The notes beneath the pieces were generated by a model that saw only the letters and a program-made list of their open reading frames with translations, did not search any database and was not told the origin of the DNA. From Prevotella sp. E9-3 (GTDB lineage Bacteria; Bacteroidota; Bacteroidia; Bacteroidales; Bacteroidaceae), in the NCBI RefSeq assembly GCF_022024015.1, contig NZ_CP091786.1:310001-374000 (forward strand): 64,000 nucleotides of DNA. The letters are read 5' to 3'. The number at the start of each line of letters is the position of its first letter. Position 1 is the stretch's first letter. A program made the translations under genes and the position numbers. Positions 51,196-62,400 of the stretch are shown here, one piece after another.

Positions 51196-52130
51196 ATCAC
51201 CTCCTTGATATTGTATAGCGGACGTCCTTTTACCTCAGAGTAGATTCTGCCTATATACACACCAACGGTGCCGATGCTGATGAGTATAAAACCGCCTACC
51301 AGCCAGATACTTAGAATGAGAGATGCCCATCCTGGTACTGCCGTTCCGGCAACGAGAGCATGAATTACGTAGATGCCTATGCAGAAGCTGATGAAGAGAA
51401 AGAACATGCCCATGTACACAATGAAATACAAGGGCTTGGTGGAGAACGATGTGATGCCGTTCAGTGCCAGTGTCAGCATCTTGCTGAGGGTGTATTTGCT
51501 CACTCCGGCTGTTCGCTCGCTGATCACGTCATCTACCTGTGCCGTCTGAAGTCCCAATAGTGGAATCAGTCCGCGAAGATAGAGGTTGCGTTCTCCGTAT
51601 TGCGACAACAGGTCGAGAGCCCGTCGGCTCATCAGTCGGAAGTCGGCATGGTTCATGATGCTTTCCACGCCCATTGATGCCTGAAGCTTGTAGAAAGCTT
51701 CTGCCGATACACGCTTCAGCAGTGGGTCGGCCTTTCGTTGTACCTTCACGCCATACACTATCTCGCTACCCTCATCGAAGGCGTCAATCATTTTCTCGAT
51801 AGCGTTTAGATCGTCCTGAAGGTCGGCATCGATGGTGATGACGGCATCGGCCCATTGGCGTGCAGTCATCATACCGGCCATGATGGCATTCTGATGGCCC
51901 ACGTTGCGAGTGAGGTTGATGCCTCTCACAAATTTGTTCTTTGTATGTTGCTCCTCAATAATTTGCCAGGTGCGGTCGCGACTGCCGTCGTTGACGAACA
52001 CCATCATCGAGTCGGCGCTGATTTTTCCTTTGGCTATCAGCTCGTTGAAAAGACTTGTCAGTCGGCCTACTGAGCTTTCTAAAACCAGTTCCTCGTTGTA
52101 GCAGGGTGAAACAGTGGCTAAACGTATCAT
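51192..52130 (-). CDS. GtrB/ArnC-like polyprenyl-phosphate glycosyltransferase
   Basis: A 312-residue GT2 enzyme: LATVSPCYNEELVLESSV, VFVNDGSRDRTWQIIEE, VGHQNAIMAGMMTARQWADAVITIDADLQDD, then two C-terminal membrane helices (PLYFIVYMGMFFLFISFCIGIYVI and ILSIWLVGGFILISIGTVGVYIG). It should transfer a sugar from a nucleotide donor to polyprenyl phosphate, giving a lipid-linked donor for enzymes such as the nearby GT87-like protein. It lies between the deacetylase (12 nt) and gtrA (52 nt of repeats). Confidence 0.92.
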   Translation of the reverse strand: MIRLATVSPCYNEELVLESSVGRLTSLFNELIAKGKISADSMMVFVNDGSRDRTWQIIEEQHTKNKFVRGINLTRNVGHQNAIMAGMMTARQWADAVITIDADLQDDLNAIEKMIDAFDEGSEIVYGVKVQRKADPLLKRVSAEAFYKLQASMGVESIMNHADFRLMSRRALDLLSQYGERNLYLRGLIPLLGLQTAQVDDVISERTAGVSKYTLSKMLTLALNGITSFSTKPLYFIVYMGMFFLFISFCIGIYVIHALVAGTAVPGWASLILSIWLVGGFILISIGTVGVYIGRIYSEVKGRPLYNIKEVI

Positions 52131-52142
52131 GTAGTTGAATGT

Positions 52143-52922
52143 TTATGAATTGAACCGATTAGTATAGTCTGTATAGGTGATAAACTCATGTCCGCCTCGT
52201 TTCAGCATTTTGATGAGGCTGTCCAGTCGCTCCATCATCTGCCGTCCGCTGTGGTTCTTGATGATGAATGGCATCTTGAACTCAGGATGCTCCTTCAGGT
52301 CGTAGAACTCCCATGGGTGGAAGTAGGTGACGAAGTGACCGTCGTGGTTCAGTGTACGCTTCACCAGCATGTGGTAGAGCCACTGTGGCAGGTTGTGCAG
52401 GGCCAGCCAGAACAATGGGAAACGCACCCAAGGGGTTACCGAGGCGGGAATCTGCAGCACGCCGTCTTTCATGAACGGGCGTCGCGGACTCGTCAGGTGC
52501 ATGTATCGGCCGGGGATGAAGGCGGGGTTCAGGGACGAGTTGTAGCGATAGCCGGCTTTGCGTATTTCCTCTTCTATGACGGGAAACATGCGTGGCTGCC
52601 GGTATCCATAGACGGTGATGCCTGTCACCTCCTCAACAATTTTCTTTGATTCAACGAAGTCGGTGCCCTTTGGCTGCCAGTGGTCAACGCCGTGACAGGC
52701 CACCTCGTGTCCTTCACGCATAATGCGCTGCATCACGTCTGGCGCCAGTCGGGCAAAGTTGCCTGTGCAGAAAAATGTGGCTTTCACGTTGTTTGCCTTC
52801 AGAACATCGAGAATACGGTTGGTGCCTTCACGCGATACGGCCATTCCTTCCTCAAGTGAGAAATCAACGCCATGTTCACGGGGCACGTCAAACTCTTCTG
52901 TGTCAAAACTCAGTAGAATCAT
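52143..52922 (-). CDS. Polysaccharide deacetylase family protein
   Basis: A 259-residue NodB-fold deacetylase: ILLSFDTEEFDVP (motif 1 aspartates), ATFFCTGNFA, GHEVACHGVDHWQP (motif 2 histidines) and YGYRQPRMFPV (motif 3 Arg). The layout resembles the PuuE/DUF3473-like subgroup often found in polysaccharide loci. There is no signal peptide, so it may act on a cytoplasmic lipid-linked sugar. ATG 52922 is used because the promoter element at 52947-52954 lies within the longer possible frame. Confidence 0.88.
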   Translation of the reverse strand: MILLSFDTEEFDVPREHGVDFSLEEGMAVSREGTNRILDVLKANNVKATFFCTGNFARLAPDVMQRIMREGHEVACHGVDHWQPKGTDFVESKKIVEEVTGITVYGYRQPRMFPVIEEEIRKAGYRYNSSLNPAFIPGRYMHLTSPRRPFMKDGVLQIPASVTPWVRFPLFWLALHNLPQWLYHMLVKRTLNHDGHFVTYFHPWEFYDLKEHPEFKMPFIIKNHSGRQMMERLDSLIKMLKRGGHEFITYTDYTNRFNS

Positions 52923-52946
52923 CTTTTTTATTGTATTAACTGTGCG

Positions 52947-52954
52947 CAAAATTA
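52947..52954 (-). promoter_or_regulatory. -7 element of the deacetylase-GtrB-GtrA operon
   Basis: Minus-strand TAATTTTG, 24 nt before ATG 52922. Confidence 0.55.
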
Positions 52955-53018
52955 CTAATTTTTTCACAATAAGGAATCAATTCATCATTGATTATTGAAG
53001 ATGAATGATATTTTTTTG

Positions 53019-53026
53019 TAACTTTG
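53019..53026 (+). promoter_or_regulatory. -7 element immediately before the GT4 gene at 53031
   Basis: TAACTTTG, then TGCC, then ATG 53031. Fifth case in the window of a promoter element 4-5 nt before the start codon. Confidence 0.58.
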
Positions 53027-53030
53027 TGCC

Positions 53031-54194
53031 ATGAAACAACCGATTATTGTTGGTTTGGATGCTAAACGCATTGTGCGCAACGGCACTGGATTGGGCAGTT
53101 ACGGACGAACGTTGGTTACCGATTTGTCTGCTTTTGAACAACTCGACCTTCGCCTCTATGCGCCCGACAAGGGGCGTGACGACCTCCGTCTTCAGGTGCC
53201 TGAAAGTAACCGCCTGCATTTTGTCTATCCCGACAATAGCTGCATGCCCCAGGCTTTGAGTCTGGTGCCCTTGGCTGCTGTACGCAAGGCTTATTGGCGT
53301 TCGCGGGGCATCGTCAATCAATTGAAAGCCGATGGTATTCAAGTGTTTCATGGCCTTTCGGGTGAATTGCCCGTTGGTATTCGAAAGGCTGGTGTCAAGA
53401 CCGTTGTCACTATTCACGATCTCATCTTTATGCGACATCCTGAATATTACAACTGGATTGATGTGCAAATCTACAAGCAGAAGTTTTTTCAGGCCCTTCG
53501 CGAGGCCGACCGTATCGTAGCCATCAGTGAATGCACCCGTCGCGATATCAGCGAGTTGGGCGGAATACCTACTGAACGTATCGACCTGATCTATCAGAGT
53601 TGTGCCACTCGTTTCAGTCGGGTTGACGATGCTGCTGAACTGGAGCGTGTGCGCAACAAGTATGAGCTGCCCGAGCGCTATGTGCTCAGTGTGGGCTCTA
53701 TTGAAGAGCGTAAGAATACGATGCTGGCTGCGAAAGCCCTTCACTGGTTGCCCAGCGATGTGAGTCTGATACTGGTGGGGCGTCCCACCGACTATGCCCG
53801 TCAGATAGTCCGTCTGGCCCAGCGCGAGCACCTCACCCATCGTGTGACATTCCTTCATGGTGTGCCCGATGCCGATCTTCCAGCCATTTATTCTCAGGCC
53901 GAGGCTTTTGTCTATCCTTCCCGTTACGAGGGTTTTGGCATACCCATTATCGAAGCCATCCGCATGGGATTGCCCGTTGTGGCCTGCACTGGCTCGTGTC
54001 TGGAAGAGGCCGGCGGTCCGCATAGCCAGTATGTAGATCCCGACGATGCGGAAGGACTGGCCAACAGTCTTCTTCGTGTTCTTCGAGGAGCTGAGGAGCG
54101 AGAGATGCGTATTCAGCAGAGTTTTGAATATATATTGCGCTTCAAAAACACTAATGCTGCCTCTCAGTTTGCTGACCTCTACGCAGAATTATAG
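53031..54194 (+). CDS. GT4 family glycosyltransferase, mannosyltransferase-like
   Basis: A 387-residue GT-B enzyme: GLDAKRIVRNGTGLGSYGRTL, VTIHDLIFMRHPEYYNWID, RIVAISECTRRDI, YVLSVGSIEERKNTMLAAKAL and the donor-site block VYPSRYEGFGIPIIEAIRMGLPVVA. This pattern is common in O-antigen and exopolysaccharide mannosyltransferases, but the donor sugar is not certain. Its stop codon TAG is formed by the first palindrome of the triple element at 54187. Confidence 0.9.
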   Translation: MKQPIIVGLDAKRIVRNGTGLGSYGRTLVTDLSAFEQLDLRLYAPDKGRDDLRLQVPESNRLHFVYPDNSCMPQALSLVPLAAVRKAYWRSRGIVNQLKADGIQVFHGLSGELPVGIRKAGVKTVVTIHDLIFMRHPEYYNWIDVQIYKQKFFQALREADRIVAISECTRRDISELGGIPTERIDLIYQSCATRFSRVDDAAELERVRNKYELPERYVLSVGSIEERKNTMLAAKALHWLPSDVSLILVGRPTDYARQIVRLAQREHLTHRVTFLHGVPDADLPAIYSQAEAFVYPSRYEGFGIPIIEAIRMGLPVVACTGSCLEEAGGPHSQYVDPDDAEGLANSLLRVLRGAEEREMRIQQSFEYILRFKNTNAASQFADLYAEL

Positions 54195-54244
54195 CTATAA
54201 TTTTCGCAATTATAGCTAAAATTTTGGAAATTATAGCTATAATT
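54187..54244. repeat. Triple 16-bp palindrome element, copy 2 (TATAGCTA core)
   Basis: Palindromes start at 54187, 54208 and 54229, exactly 21 bp apart: AATTATAGCTATAATT, AATTATAGCTAAAATT and AATTATAGCTATAATT, with spacers TTCGC and TTGGA. Nearly identical to 11921-11978 including spacer sequence. The first unit supplies the stop codon of the GT4 gene. The rest of the gap up to 54318 is AT-rich without other recognisable features. Confidence 0.9.
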
Positions 54245-54318
54245 CATAATAATGTTATTGCAGTAATAAAGTAATTTAATTTTTCTTGCAATATAATAAT
54301 TATTCAATTAATTATCAG

Positions 54319-54326
54319 TACTTTTG
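54319..54326 (+). promoter_or_regulatory. -7 element for the DUF3737-PatB pair
   Basis: TACTTTTG, 32 nt before ATG 54359. Confidence 0.5.
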
Positions 54327-54358
54327 TATCCGAAAACTAATAATGGATAATAAGTTTA

Positions 54359-55204
54359 ATGGATGTAATTGTTAAGCAACATTTCGAAGGGGAGCGCCCC
54401 CTCTTCGAAAGTCACAATTTGAGATTGGAAGAAGTTACTATTGGTGAGGGCGAAAGTGCTATTAAAGAGTGTTCTAATATCGAAGCCGAGAACTGTCATC
54501 TGTGGGGAAAATATCCTTTCTGGCATGTTCATGGCTTTAAAATCAATAACTGTCAGTTTGATGCTGGTGCCCGTTCGGCTTTGTGGTACAGCGACAATAT
54601 GGTGATGACCAACACCCGTATTGACGGACCGAAGATGTTCCGCGAGATGCACGACATGAAACTGGAGAACGTGGTTATCAACGATGCCGATGAAACCTTC
54701 TGGCGCTGCAGCAATATCGAGGCTAAGAATCTTGAGCTGCACGATGGAACCTATCCCTTTATGTTCTGTGAGAACGTGAAGATTGACGGCTTGAAGGCCG
54801 ATTCAAAGTATGTGTTCCAGTACTGTAAGAATGTTGAGATTCGCAATGCCCATATCGTGACAAAGGACTCTTTCTGGGAGTGCGAGAATATTACCATCTA
54901 CGATTCCTATCTGGATGGCGAGTATCTGGCCTGGCACTCAAAGAACGTGCGTCTGGTGAACTGCCGTCTGGCTGGCGAACAGTTGCTCTGCTATGCCGAC
55001 AAGCTGGTGTTGGAGAACTGTACTTTCGATGAGGCTTGCGACCGTGTGTTCGAATATAGCGATGTGCAGGCCGACATCACTGGTCATATTGAGAATATCA
55101 AGAATCCTACCAGTGGTCATATTGTGGCCGACTCTATCGGTTCTGTCACCATCGACGAGAACATCAAGCAGCCTGCCAACTGCGTGATTGAAACAAGAAA
55201 TTAA
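54359..55204 (+). CDS. DUF3737 family right-handed beta-helix protein
   Basis: A 281-residue protein without a signal peptide, made of short beta-helix rungs spaced about 20 residues, each with aromatic and Asn/Cys patterns such as ECSNIEAENCHLWGKYPFW, YSDNMVMTNTRIDG, RCSNIEAKNLELHDGTYPFM and YCKNVEIRNAHI. The pattern matches the DUF3737 family, whose function is unknown to me. A gap of two bases to the PatB-like gene indicates one transcript and perhaps a shared role in sulfur amino acid chemistry, but no catalytic residues are evident. Confidence 0.85.
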   Translation: MDVIVKQHFEGERPLFESHNLRLEEVTIGEGESAIKECSNIEAENCHLWGKYPFWHVHGFKINNCQFDAGARSALWYSDNMVMTNTRIDGPKMFREMHDMKLENVVINDADETFWRCSNIEAKNLELHDGTYPFMFCENVKIDGLKADSKYVFQYCKNVEIRNAHIVTKDSFWECENITIYDSYLDGEYLAWHSKNVRLVNCRLAGEQLLCYADKLVLENCTFDEACDRVFEYSDVQADITGHIENIKNPTSGHIVADSIGSVTIDENIKQPANCVIETRN

Positions 55205-55206
55205 GG

Positions 55207-56364
55207 ATGAAGTACGATTTTGACAGCTTAATAAACCGACGCGGCACAGGCTGCGTGAAGTGGGATGAAACAGACAAAGAGGATGTTATTCCCCTTTGGG
55301 TGGCCGATATGGACTTTTCCGTGGCTCCTGCCATTCAGAAGGCCGTGCAGCAGCGTGCTGCCCATCCGGTGTTTGGCTATACCCATGTACAGGACGATTA
55401 CTACGAAGCCGTCATCTCATGGTTCAAACGGCGCCATCAGTGGGCCATCGAGCGCTCGTGGATCCTCTATACCACAGGTGTGGTGCCGGCCATGTCGGTA
55501 GCCGTGAAGGCTTTCACTATGCCTGGCGAAAAAGTGCTCATCCTGTCGCCCGACTACAACTGTTTCTTCTCCTCTATCCGCAACAACGGTTGTCAGGTGG
55601 CAGAGACTACACTATTGTGGAACGAAGGCCATCGTCGTTTCGAGGTGAACTGGGACGAGTTCGAGACCATCTGTTCCGACGAGAAAACCACCATGTTCCT
55701 GCTCTGTAATCCTCACAACCCGACAGGACGTGTGTGGACTCGTGAAGAGTTGCAGCGCATGTCTGATATCTGCAAGAAGCATCAGGTGACGTTGGTGAGC
55801 GATGAGATTCACTGCGAACTGGTGATGCCTGGTTTCACCTTCGTGCCTATGGGAACAGTCGATACCGATGCCGTGGTGCTGAACTCACCTTCTAAGTCGT
55901 TTAACATTGCCGGACTGATGATGGCCAACATCATCTGCCCCGACCCTGTAAAGCGCCGCCGCTTGGATCGTGCCATCAATATCAACGAGGTGTGCGATGT
56001 CAACGTGTTCGGTCCGGTGGCCGTAAAGGCAGCCTACAACGAGGGCGAACAGTGGCTCGACGAGCTGAACCAGTATCTGTCAAGAAACTATCACGCTCTC
56101 TGCAATTTTGTTGCAGAGCATATGCCTGCCCTTCGGGTGATGCCCCTTGAGGGAACCTATCTGGTGTGGGTTGACTGTCGTGCGCTCAACGAAGATGTTG
56201 ACGCGCTCTGCGAGCGGCTGTTGCAGGAGGGCCGCGTGTGGGTAAATCCCGGCACGATGTATGGGTCCCGGTCGGGTCAGGGATACATTCGCATCAACAT
56301 TGCCTGTCCGCGCGCCCAGCTTATGGAGGGACTGCGACGGATGGCCGGAGTCGTTTCTAAGTAA
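55207..56364 (+). CDS. PatB/MalY-type C-S lyase (cystathionine beta-lyase-like aminotransferase)
   Basis: A 385-residue fold-type I PLP enzyme of the PatB/MalY group: CVKWDETDKEDVIPLWVADMDF near the start, LLCNPHNPTGRVWTREEL, the PLP aspartate region VSDEIHCELVMPG and the Schiff-base lysine in NSPSKSFNIAGLMMAN. C-terminal RINIACPRAQLMEGLRRM provides the carboxylate-binding Arg. Family members cleave C-S bonds of cystathionine or cysteine conjugates. A strong bidirectional terminator follows. Confidence 0.92.
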   Translation: MKYDFDSLINRRGTGCVKWDETDKEDVIPLWVADMDFSVAPAIQKAVQQRAAHPVFGYTHVQDDYYEAVISWFKRRHQWAIERSWILYTTGVVPAMSVAVKAFTMPGEKVLILSPDYNCFFSSIRNNGCQVAETTLLWNEGHRRFEVNWDEFETICSDEKTTMFLLCNPHNPTGRVWTREELQRMSDICKKHQVTLVSDEIHCELVMPGFTFVPMGTVDTDAVVLNSPSKSFNIAGLMMANIICPDPVKRRRLDRAININEVCDVNVFGPVAVKAAYNEGEQWLDELNQYLSRNYHALCNFVAEHMPALRVMPLEGTYLVWVDCRALNEDVDALCERLLQEGRVWVNPGTMYGSRSGQGYIRINIACPRAQLMEGLRRMAGVVSK

Positions 56365-56374
56365 AGCTTCCAGG

Positions 56375-56420
56375 AAAAAAAAGTGATGTTGCCCAAGCAC
56401 TGAGCAACATCACTTTTTTT
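56375..56420. terminator. Bidirectional intrinsic terminator
   Basis: A run of A, arm GTGATGTTGC (56383-56392), 11-nt loop, arm GCAACATCAC (56404-56413) and seven T. On both strands the stem is followed by a T-run, so it should serve both the PatB-like gene and the giant convergent gene. Confidence 0.9.
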
Positions 56421-56444
56421 GTATGTACTTATCGTACCGTTATG

Positions 56445-59400
56445 TCATCGTCTCCTGTTCATCACCTTGCGTCCGCCGATGATGTAGAGACCCTCGGGCA
56501 GTGAGCGCAGCTCTTCGCTGATGTTGGTCACACCGCGGCGCAACAGCTGTCCGCTGAGACTGAAGATAGCCGTGGACGGGGCGTGTTCCATTCGCAAGTC
56601 GCTGATGGCTGTCTCCACCTTACGGAACATGGCGGTATAGGTGCAGTCGGCTGTCACCACGACATCTATCTGCTGTGAGGTCACCGAATCGGCGTTCCAT
56701 TTCCACTGCACGAACTCATAGCCGTCGTTGGCAATGGCCGTCAGACGCAGCGGTTTGCGATATTCATAGAAACCGGCGGCAGCTCCGCTGACGATGCCCT
56801 GCTCTTCGTCGTACACGATGTTCACCTCGTAGAGGCGCTTTGTGAAGTAGGCCCTCAGCGTCACGGCACGCTGCACGTCGTAGGCCAGCTCTTCGCCGGC
56901 TTCCTCTATGCGCTGTCCGTCGGCCTCCCAGTGGTCGAACTGATAGCCCTCGGCAGCGGCAGCCTTCAGCGTGAGCACACCGTAGGCATAGTCGCCGCTC
57001 TTATGGCTGACAGAGCCGGTGGAGTCGCCGGTGGCTACTTCAATCACCACGGGCAGCTGGGCGGTGATGTCCTCAGTCCATTCTATGTTGAGCGTGCCTT
57101 CGCCATAGCGTTTGTTGTTGGGCTTGGGCTCTTTGAACGATGCCCCGTCGATGAAGATGCTGTGCAGGCCGGGAATAGGCTCGAGCCGCGACATGTTGAT
57201 GGTCCACACATTGGCAGGACCGCTGGCCGGCTCGATGTCGATCAGTTCGGCACTCTGCTGCTGGCCGCCCGCAAAGACAGGCACGCGGTTCACGTAGAGA
57301 TACTGTATGTTGCGTGTGAACTCCACGACAGCCTTCACCACACGCTCGGTGGTTGTCTCTCCGGCATGCACCTCAGCACCGCTGGCCGTGTAGAGACGGC
57401 AGTTCATGGGATGCACAGCCTCACCGGGACGCTCAGCATAGACGATCGTATAGGTGGTCTGTCCGGCAGGCACCGAGTCGGCCAGGTGCAGGGTGTACTC
57501 ACTGACGGAGGTGTAGTCGTTGAGCACCGTGTGGTCGGTCACCCACACGTTGGCACGGCTCATTACGGTATTTCCGCGCTTTGCCTCATGCAAGTTCATA
57601 AAACCATTTGTGAGGTCGCCCACCCGCAGATAAATCCAGCCGGCCTCCTCGCTGTTGACGGTCAGGGTGAACGTGCCGCCGGCTCCGCCCACAGACACAT
57701 TCTCGCTGCCTATGACATGTAACGAGGTCTCTTCGCCATTGCCGAACAGCACGTTGTCGGGCAGCCGGTCTTCGTCTTCCTCGTCGTCGAGCAGGAACAC
57801 CTCGGCCTGGCTCAGGTCTGAGAGTAACACCTCTTGGTCGGTAGCTTCGTCGTCGGCCTGTGTGCCGTCGGTTTCATACATGTTCTTCACGGCGCGATAC
57901 AGCTTGTGAATGCCGGTCACGGTGTATTTCAGTTCGCCATCGGCCTGGGCCACTACCGATTGCGCGAGACTGTCGCTCTGTGCAAGATGACTGTCGCTCT
58001 GGCTTTGCATCACCCACCGGCCAATGGCCAATGCACCGGCTTTCAGAGTGTCGCTGCGAAGGCTGAGCAACTGCTCGTTGGTGCGCTGGCGGTCGATAGA
58101 GGCATGCAACATCTTCAGGGTGGCTGCCTCGCCACTCTTGTTGGTCACGACGGTAGGCTCGTCGCTGCTGATTTGCAGACTGCTGATATCGGTCTGCCCC
58201 TCATTGCGCACCAGCATCACGTGCTGTGCCGGAACGGCTGTCATGTGCTGTTCGGCTGTGGTGTCGTTGCCCAGGAAGTCGGACTGCAGCAGGTAGACGA
58301 TGCTGGCTTCGCCTTTCTGGCTGACGGTAAGCGCAATCTGCGGCAGCATCACCGACAGCCCGAAGTTCTGGGCTGCGTCGGTATAGTTGAGGCGTCCGCC
58401 TATGTAATAGAGGTGCTTTCCGTCGGCAGTGACATGGTTGGTGGGGGTGAACATCAGACGTAGGAAGCCTTCGCTGCGGCCGGCCAGCGTGAACTGTCCG
58501 CTCTGACTGCCGAAGCCCTCAGCCTCTGTCTGCTCACAGCCGAAGAGGACGGTCATGTCTGTCTCGTAGTCGTCGCTTTCGTCACTCACCGTGTGGCTGA
58601 AGACGATGTTGCGCAAGGCTGCATCCTGGCCGTTGATGATGTGCAGGGTAGCGTAGAAGGGCTCACCTATGTTCACGCGGCTGATGTCGTCGAACTGCAA
58701 CGTGACGCTCGAGTTCATCGTGGGCAGGGCCGTGCTGGCCGACGGACCTTCAGGCTCGGCCTCGTTCCGGCTGCCGTCATCAGTATTGTCTGGTGTGTCG
58801 TCGTCAGGTAACGTTGGCTGTCCGGGCTCCACCACCGGCGGCTGCGGCTGCTCGCTCGTCAGACATCCCACCAGCGACTGATAGTAGTCGCTCTCGGAGT
58901 AGTAGCTGCCACCGATACTGAAGCCATAGTACATCAGGATGGTAGCAATGGCGCGGCGTCTGCCCTGTTCGGGACCTTCGTAGTGTACGGGGACAACTAC
59001 TTCTCCACCAGGAGCTATTGAGCCGATTGTGCCGACGGTAAACTTGGCGTTGGCCATCGGGGGGAACACGAGCGACACGTTCTCGGCTGTGAACGAGCCG
59101 AGGTTGGTGAGCACGAGGTCGAAGTCCTGTGTGCCGCACTCGAAACCGTTTTCAGGCAGTGTGGGAACGACGATGGCCTGCGGTGCCGTGCGGTCAATGT
59201 CGATCGTCGAAGTCATGGTGTATGTACCGTCGTTGGCCTGATTGGTCACAAAGTCGGTAACAACGGCCTGATAGGGCAGGAAGAACGACATGTGCTGTTC
59301 GTCGCCCGGTCCGATAACGAGGGTCTGACGGATGGTCTTGTGGCGCAGGGCAGAGACGGTGACATTATAGGTACCCTGCGTTATGCGGTCTGTCATCCAA

Positions 59401-62400
59401 TGTCCGGTGCCGTCGGTAAGCCCCGTCATCACTTGTCGCCCGGTGCGCGTTTCGGTCACCGTGACCTGTGCTGCACTGACATGCTTGTACTCGCGGCGGG
59501 CTTTCACGAAGATGTCCTCTACGTTGACATCGAGTTTGGAATACTCGGTTCCCACAATCTTCACTTCAAGTTGTCCGCCTATGGCCTGTCCTGTTGCAGG
59601 ATTCAGCGAGACATTGGCTTTGAAGGTCTCTCCGCTATGCATGCCAGGCTTGTGCTTCAGCTTGAAGTAGATATAGGCATAACCGCCGCCAGGAGCTATC
59701 GAAGCCATCGGTGAGGCCGTCTGACACTCCAGCCAGTCAAGGTCGGAAGGTACGATGAGGCTGATGTCGCCAGAGGCTTTCAGACCGTGGTTGGTCACCT
59801 TCACGGCAATGGAGCGCTCAGAGTCGAGCAACAGGGTCTGCTTCAGGTCGGAAGCAGTGAATGAGAGCTTGCTGTCGGTGGCACGGCAATAGTAGCGAAC
59901 AGGCAGTTCGGCCACGGCACCCTCGGCACTGGTCACGGTGATGGTGATGGGGGCATACTGTCCGCTGGTCATGCTCTTCGTGCCGTTCACATGGTAGGAG
60001 AGCGTGGTGAATGCTCCCGGCTCCAGCGTTGTCTTTGAGAGCTGCAGCGTGTTCAGTTCGCAACCGAAAGGCAGGGCACTGTTGCTGATGGCCAGTCCAG
60101 TGACCGTCTTGCCGGAATGGTTGCGCAGGGTGATGACACCATCTTGCGGATAATTCTCGTCAATCGTCCACGTGGTCTTGTCGGCGGTGAGAGCCATGCT
60201 CCATACGTTCAGCTGCGCTGTCTTGTCGGCTTCGGTCTGGCCCAAGGCACGGGCTTTGACATTCACTATTCCACTGGCCGAGGAGCTGAGCACGGGATAC
60301 ACCGTGAAGTCGCCCGTCTGCTCGTCAACGAGGGCTGTAGCCGACTTGCTGCTCTGTCCGTTACCGCTCAGCGTGACACTCACATACTGGTTCTTGAGTC
60401 CGTTGGCCTGCTTCGTCGTCACACGTCCGCTCACCTTCACAGCCTCGCCGGGCAGGTACGACTCGCGTTCCACCTTCAGTTCAGCAACACTGAAAGGTGC
60501 GGCTATCGTCATTTTCGCTGGCGAAGTGCTCACGTTGTTGGCCGTGCTGTACTCATTCACTTTGTTGTCGCTGTTCACCCGGGCATAGAGCCAATAGGTG
60601 CCTACGACAGCGGGCATCGTGCCGGTGAACTGGAACGTCTTGCTCTCAGCAATGCCGAGAGGAGCGTTGGTATGCACCGAGAATAGCGGTGTGGTGCGGG
60701 TGTAGCTGTACAGCTGGTCGCTGGGTGCCAGGAAGAAGTCTATCTGCACGCCAGCCGGCAGTTCGGCAGTACCCACGTTCAGAATTTCAGGAGAGAAGGT
60801 TGCTTCCATGCCCGAATAGAGCTGCGTGCCGTCGTAGCCGGGAGCAGAGCAGGCAACATCGGGCAGTGTGCGGTCGGTGATGCGCACGCCCAGCTGTCCG
60901 GAGGCCAGTCCGGAGGCACTGGCATTGATGAAGAGCATGCGCTCATCGTCTTGCTGCTCATTGCGGTTCACCTGGACAGTGAAGTTGACCGAACGGCTGC
61001 CGGCAGGAATGGTTACTGTAGACGGAATCACCACGTCGGCGGCATTATCGGCTCTGAGGTTCACCGTCACGGCATTATTTGCCGTAGCCACATAACGGGT
61101 GAGGGTAGCGGTGAACGAGCTTCCCTCGGCGACGAGACTGCTGCGTGAGGTCACGGTGAGGTATGGCGACTCGTCGTCGGTCACCGTTAGCTGTGTCGTG
61201 GCAAAGGCACGGTCGCTGCCGGCGGCATGGGTGTTGGCCGAAGGCAGGTATAGGGCAGCAGACAGGCTATACTGTCGCTGGCCGTCGACGGCGCTGTTGT
61301 CAGTGACACCCACCTTTACCTCTTTCTCTGTTTCACCCTTTCTGAACTCCACCACTTTGTCGGCAAAATAGACATTCGACTCGCTGGCTGAACTGAGACG
61401 TACGCTGAGCATGCCGTCTTTGTCGGCACCGCGGTCGCGGCGGACGATGGCTGTGGCAGCCTGAGAACCGGCATTCTCGCAAACAATAGCAGGCGAGAGT
61501 GTCAGTGTGAGTGCGGGACGGTCATCGTCGTTGATGGAAACAGATGTCGAGGCCGACTGATAGTCGGTGGCCCAGGTGCTGAAACGGGCCGTCATGTCAG
61601 GCTGTGGCGTGTCGTCGTCGATAAGCGTCAGTGTAGCTGTTGCAGAGGCTTTCCCCTTCTCTATCGTCATCTTGATGGGGGCGGGCGTGAAGCGGGCGGC
61701 CTGCGAGCAGTTGATGTTCAGTTCCAGCGCTTCTGCCATTTCGCCGCCACGGGTAGCAGTGAGCACTAGTTGACGGTCCTTGCCTTCTGTCATCTGCTGC
61801 AGCGATGTCTTCAGCGTCAGCGGGTCGGTGTCGTTATCGGTACGTGTGACATGGATGGTCTGTGCGTTATAGCCGTTACTCTCGCCGATGATGAGATCGG
61901 CTTCGCGTGCTCTGACTATCTGGTCGTCGACGGCATAGATGCGCACGGTGGTGCCGGCAGCCTTTGCCGGTATGACGATCCATTGTGGTGTGGCAGGAGA
62001 GAGGATGGCATTGTTCATGGAGAGCAGTCCGCTGACAGAGCAGGTCAGGGGAAACTGTTCTTCGGTAGACCAGTCGCCTGAGCGCGACACCGTGAGCGTG
62101 ATATAGTCACGGCTGGAATAATAGTAGCTATAGTAAGTGTATCCTTCGGTCACGTTCTGCTTGTTGACCGATGCGAAGAGTTTCTTTCCCACACTGACGG
62201 TCTGTTCAGAACGACGGCTGTTGTTGCCTTGGTCTACAAGCAGTTCGCCAGCCAGCGGGTCTGGAGTGACTTCTACATATACATACTGCTGTCCGTCGGC
62301 ATGGGGCAATGTGGGGAGATAAGTAGTGAACTTACGCGTCACTTCGGCTCCGGCCTTCAGCGAGTCGCTGTGATAGGCGTTGCCAACAAAAGTGCGCACG

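Noticed and set aside
52992..54023. A 343-codon open frame opposite the GT4 gene at 53031
   Set aside because: The plus-strand frame is an obvious GT4 enzyme with promoter; the antisense frame is a codon-bias shadow.
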